A DNA stretch of 64,000 nucleotides from Bifidobacterium biavatii DSM 23969 (GTDB lineage Bacteria; Actinomycetota; Actinomycetes; Actinomycetales; Bifidobacteriaceae). This document shows positions 61,135 to 64,000 of the stretch, in pieces. Below the pieces are notes generated by a model, which saw nothing but the letters and a program-made list of their open reading frames with translations, did not search any database and had not been told where the DNA came from. Location: positions 42,176-106,175 of the forward strand of contig NZ_JGYN01000005.1 in the NCBI RefSeq assembly GCF_000741165.1, read 5' to 3'. Each line of letters starts with the position of its first letter. Position 1 is the first letter of the stretch. The translations under genes and the position numbers were made by a program.

Positions 61135-61158
61135 GTATGATACTCACGAGTATCATAC
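61135..61158 (-). promoter_or_regulatory. Perfect 24-bp palindrome in front of orphan ATPase 5
   Basis: GTATGATACTC-AC-GAGTATCATAC, 11-bp perfect arms, ending 15 bases before the GTG start, thus overlapping the expected promoter or leader. A typical repressor-site geometry. Confidence 0.85.
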
Positions 61159-61285
61159 CAAAGATTATCAATGAGCATCTGCTCTTCCTTTCCCGCACAG
61201 CCATGCACGAGCGACGTCGGAAATCACACCATCACGCGGCTTCTTTTTACGCAACCGATTGTTTGCGGGGATACGATGCAGGAGT

Positions 61286-62806
61286 ATGAGCATCGAACAC
61301 GCCACTGACGCCAACGACAACGACAACCGCACGATCCACGGGACCAACGTCACCGAATGGATCGCCAGTCATCCGCAACTGCGCGACCTGATCGACCTGA
61401 AACCGACTGCATGGTTCAACGATCGGCTCGCACCGACGGCGGCAGCCTTGCCGGACGTCGGTCTGACCGTCGCCGACGTGGACGACGCGGCAGCCCGGCT
61501 CAAACGCTTCGCGCCGCTCATCGCCGAACTGTTCCCCGAAACCAAACCGACCGCCGGCACCATCGAATCGCCGCTCGCCGCCGTACCGGACATGCAGCGC
61601 GCACTCGGCGAGCGTCACGACCAACAGCTTCCCGGCCAGCTGTGGGTCAAACTCGACAGCGAACTGCCGGTGAGCGGCTCGATCAAGGCGCGCGGCGGCA
61701 TCTACGAGGTCCTCAAGCACGCGGAAGATCTCGCCGTCGAGGCCGGCCTGCTCCCCCGCAACGCCAACGTCGAGGCACACAGCACCACGCATACCGACGC
61801 ACATTCCGAGGCGACGCGCAATACGTCATCCACCGCAACATCCGCCGTATCAGACCTCGCCCCTCATCCGCCAACCGACCGCACCGACACCGACGCCGAC
61901 TACCGCACGCTCGCCTCCCCCGAGGCCCGCGCGCTCTTCGCTAAACACACCATCGCCGTCGGCTCGACCGGCAATCTCGGCCTGTCGATCGGCATCATGG
62001 CCGCCGCGCTCGGCTTCAACGCGACCGTGCACATGTCCGCCGACGCGCGTCAGTGGAAAAAGGACAAGCTTCGCAGCCACGGCGTGAACGTCGTCGAATA
62101 CGAGTCGGATTATTCGGTCGCCGTCGCCGCCGGCCGTGAACAAGCCAAAAACGACCCATCAGTCTATTTCGTGGACGACGAGAACTCCTCCACGCTGTTT
62201 CTCGGCTACGCGGTGGCCGCACGCCGTCTCGCCGGCCAACTGCAAACCTTTGACATTCCGGTCGACCAGGATCATCCGCTGTTCGTCTACCTGCCGTGCG
62301 GCGTGGGCGGTGGCCCAGGAGGCGTGTCGTTCGGCCTCAAAACCGTGTTCGGCGACGCCGTGCACTGCATTTTCGTCGAACCGACGCACTCGCCTTGCAT
62401 GTTTCTGGGCGAATACACGGGCCTATTCAGCGACGCAAGCGTGCAGGACTTCGGCATCGACAACCGCACCGCGGCGGACGGTCTGGCCGTGGGCCGCGCG
62501 TCCGGTTTCGTCGCGCGGCGCATGGCGCGGCTGCTCGACGGGTTCGTCACGGTCGACGACGATGATCTGTTCCGCTCGGTCGCGCTGCTTGACCGCACGT
62601 CCGGACATGACATCGAACCGTCGTCGGCGGCCGGGTTCGCCGGACCGTGGCGCGTGCTCGCGGACCGCGACTATCGCGAACGGCTCCATCTGACCGACGA
62701 GCGCATGGCGCACGCCACACACGTCGCGTGGATCACCGGCGGTTCGATGGTCCCGCGCGACGACATGGCCGGCTACATCGCCCGCGGCGAGTCTCTGCTC
62801 CAATAA
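61286..62806 (+). CDS. dsdA: D-serine ammonia-lyase
   Basis: 506-residue PLP enzyme that converts D-serine to pyruvate and ammonia. PLP lysine in [15 protein letters not shown], phosphate-binding [24 protein letters not shown], and [15 protein letters not shown] are characteristic. Residues ~160-205 are a low-complexity His/Thr/Asp insertion ([14 protein letters not shown]) not usual for the family. Start 61286 is tentative because AGGAG is almost adjacent to the ATG. Probable single gene, divergent from ATPase 5. Confidence 0.92.
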   Translation: MSIEHATDANDNDNRTIHGTNVTEWIASHPQLRDLIDLKPTAWFNDRLAPTAAALPDVGLTVADVDDAAARLKRFAPLIAELFPETKPTAGTIESPLAAVPDMQRALGERHDQQLPGQLWVKLDSELPVSGSIKARGGIYEVLKHAEDLAVEAGLLPRNANVEAHSTTHTDAHSEATRNTSSTATSAVSDLAPHPPTDRTDTDADYRTLASPEARALFAKHTIAVGSTGNLGLSIGIMAAALGFNATVHMSADARQWKKDKLRSHGVNVVEYESDYSVAVAAGREQAKNDPSVYFVDDENSSTLFLGYAVAARRLAGQLQTFDIPVDQDHPLFVYLPCGVGGGPGGVSFGLKTVFGDAVHCIFVEPTHSPCMFLGEYTGLFSDASVQDFGIDNRTAADGLAVGRASGFVARRMARLLDGFVTVDDDDLFRSVALLDRTSGHDIEPSSAAGFAGPWRVLADRDYRERLHLTDERMAHATHVAWITGGSMVPRDDMAGYIARGESLLQ

Positions 62807-62858
62807 CAAACGGACAAACACACGCACGCTTGCCGGAATGTGGGCATCAACGGACATC

Positions 62859-62978
62859 GTGGGCATAGGCGGTTCATTACGAGGCAAAAATCCGTTCTTA
62901 ATGAACCGTCTATGCCCACGACCGACTTAATGAACCGTCTATGCCCACGACCGACTTAATGGACCGTCTATGCCCACA
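62859..62978. repeat. Three 29-bp direct repeats with an inverted copy
   Basis: Direct copies of TTAATGAACCGTCTATGCCC begin at 62898, 62927 and 62956 (third with one change). An inverted copy (GTGGGCATAGGCGGTTCATT) lies at 62859-62879. Units abut with no spacers. It follows dsdA and can fold as alternative hairpins. Confidence 0.85.
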
Positions 62979-63205
62979 GCCGCAGCCGCAACCGCAACCA
63001 ACCAACCCGCCATCAACTGCCACCCCATATCCGCAACGCATACCAGCAAACACATACCAGCAACACATACCGGCAAAAAATGGGCACCAGCCACCGCCCG
63101 AACCAACACTGCACTAGTGTGGGAACCGTTGATGTCGCACACAGCGGCCGCGAGGAGCCTCGCCTCAAGGCAGGCGCCGCGCACGGCCGGAAAGGAAGGC
63201 CGACG

Positions 63206-63946
63206 ATGACTGTCGCGCACTGTGGTTCCGTATCCGCGCTCACCTTGGGATTGCCCGCCGCAACGGCGATTCCCGAAGCGAAAGGCAGCCTGCCGAAGGC
63301 AATGTTCGTCGGCCACGCCACGATCTCCGCAAAACTCAGCAAACAGCTGAAAAACGACATCGCCGGCATCAGCCTGCTCGCGATCGCCCGCCCGGCCAAC
63401 ACGCAACTGACGGCCGGCGCGAAAATCCCGGAGATTCTGGTGATCGGCCTGAAACTGGCCGCAAAAGTCACCACAGTGCCGACGGAGACGATCGAACTGA
63501 TCGCCGCACAGCGCAAGTCGGGCATCGTGTTCGCGGTGGTGCGCGGCATGCCGTTCGAGGGCACGACGCGCGAGGAGTGCACGCTGGCCGTGCGCCGCGC
63601 GCTGCCGGGCCGCGCCGGGCACACGCCGGTGCATCAGGTGTTCGCCGGCGAATGGAAGCCGGCCGGCGAGGTGACGCTGGAAACCGACGGGGTGCCGGAG
63701 GGCGCGTCCACCGACGACCTGTGGGAGTCGATCTGCGCGCAGATCATCCTCGGCACGCCGGACGGCGCCGATCTGGACGCGCGCATCACGCGCCGCGCGC
63801 AGATCCGCCAATTGGAAGCCACGGTCGACAAGCTCGTGCGCGACCATCAGCGTGCCAAGGACGCCGACCAGCGCAACGAAATCTACGCGCAGCTACACAA
63901 GGCCAAGCAGCAGCTCGACGCGCTCGTCGCCCAAGCCACCGCATAA
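63206..63946 (+). CDS. DUF4391-family protein
   Basis: 246 residues. LGLPAATAIPEAKGSLPKAMFVGH near the N-terminus, then LLAIARPANTQLTAGAKIPEILVIGLKL and IELIAAQRKSGIVFAVVRG fit DUF4391; the C-terminus is a predicted coiled coil (QIRQLEATVDKLVRDHQRAKDADQRN). GGAAAGGAAGG before ATG 63206. DUF4391 genes often lie beside helicase and methyltransferase genes of restriction-like systems, so a defence locus may continue to the right. Function not known. Confidence 0.75.
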   Translation: MTVAHCGSVSALTLGLPAATAIPEAKGSLPKAMFVGHATISAKLSKQLKNDIAGISLLAIARPANTQLTAGAKIPEILVIGLKLAAKVTTVPTETIELIAAQRKSGIVFAVVRGMPFEGTTREECTLAVRRALPGRAGHTPVHQVFAGEWKPAGEVTLETDGVPEGASTDDLWESICAQIILGTPDGADLDARITRRAQIRQLEATVDKLVRDHQRAKDADQRNEIYAQLHKAKQQLDALVAQATA

Positions 63947-64000
63947 CGCGACGCGAGCGGCGCACGTCAGGCCGCGCGCGTCATCGCTGCGCCGCGCGTC

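Overview
This GC-rich window (roughly 60% G+C by eye) looks like a Bifidobacterium or close-relative chromosome. The evidence is an alr-dgt-dnaG gene string, pdxS/pdxT with a MocR-type regulator, an hsp20 gene behind an actinobacterial HAIR (HspR) operator, TTGTCCACA-type DnaA boxes and strong AGGAGG ribosome binding sites. No rRNA or tRNA gene was recognised. Species cannot be set from the window alone.

Layout. 1-6.5 kb is a minus-strand peptide-use cluster: two tandem family-5 substrate-binding lipoproteins (the left one cut by the window edge), a class A beta-lactamase-like serine hydrolase, a membrane dipeptidase (M19) and a DmpA-type aminopeptidase. 6.8-13.2 kb is a plus-strand 2-aminoethylphosphonate (2-AEP) locus: an ABC ATPase, a 960-residue protein fusing a two-domain permease to its own substrate-binding protein, phnW and phnX. 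Large hairpin elements separate the last genes. 13.5-24 kb holds an isoaspartyl peptidase, pdxR-pdxT-pdxS, an MFS transporter, an HTH/membrane protein pair and an LtaS-like phosphoglycerol transferase. 24-31.5 kb is accessory: two related AAA ATPases of the DUF4143 type, hsp20, a truncated DUF4012-type gene, an ISL3-family insertion with target duplication and an AT-richer membrane protein. 31.6-44.3 kb is mostly core: dnaG, dgt, alr, an APC permease, a GNAT acetyltransferase, an oxidoreductase, a metal-binding lipoprotein with a Fur/Zur regulator, a nucleoside hydrolase and a ribokinase. 44.5-61.2 kb is again accessory: an ATPase remnant, a MarR-controlled heterodimeric ABC exporter, a coiled-coil membrane protein, a 1577-residue RCC1-repeat secreted protein behind a C12 tract, and three more orphan ATPases. 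61.3-64 kb has D-serine ammonia-lyase and a DUF4391 protein.

Main observation. Each of the five intact orphan ATPase genes has its own private repeat immediately in front of its start codon. Two have 23-bp tandem arrays (4 and 6 units). Three have perfect or near-perfect inverted repeats. A sixth, decayed locus keeps a 22-bp x5 array followed by only the last ~80 codons of such an ATPase. A seventh site near the dnaG 3' end is a bare 3-unit copy of one 23-bp array. The repeat sequences are unrelated to each other, but the direct arrays share period and distance to the start codon. This suggests a family of self-recognising modules (ATPase plus cognate DNA), possibly with mobility or decay.

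The window is also rich in dispersed palindromes: five ~90-130 bp hairpins with one shared core and complementary arms; a cluster of 12 alternating copies of a 12-13 bp motif; and a third multi-hairpin family around the RCC1 gene. Candidate operators were read for HspR, MarR, PdxR and Zur.
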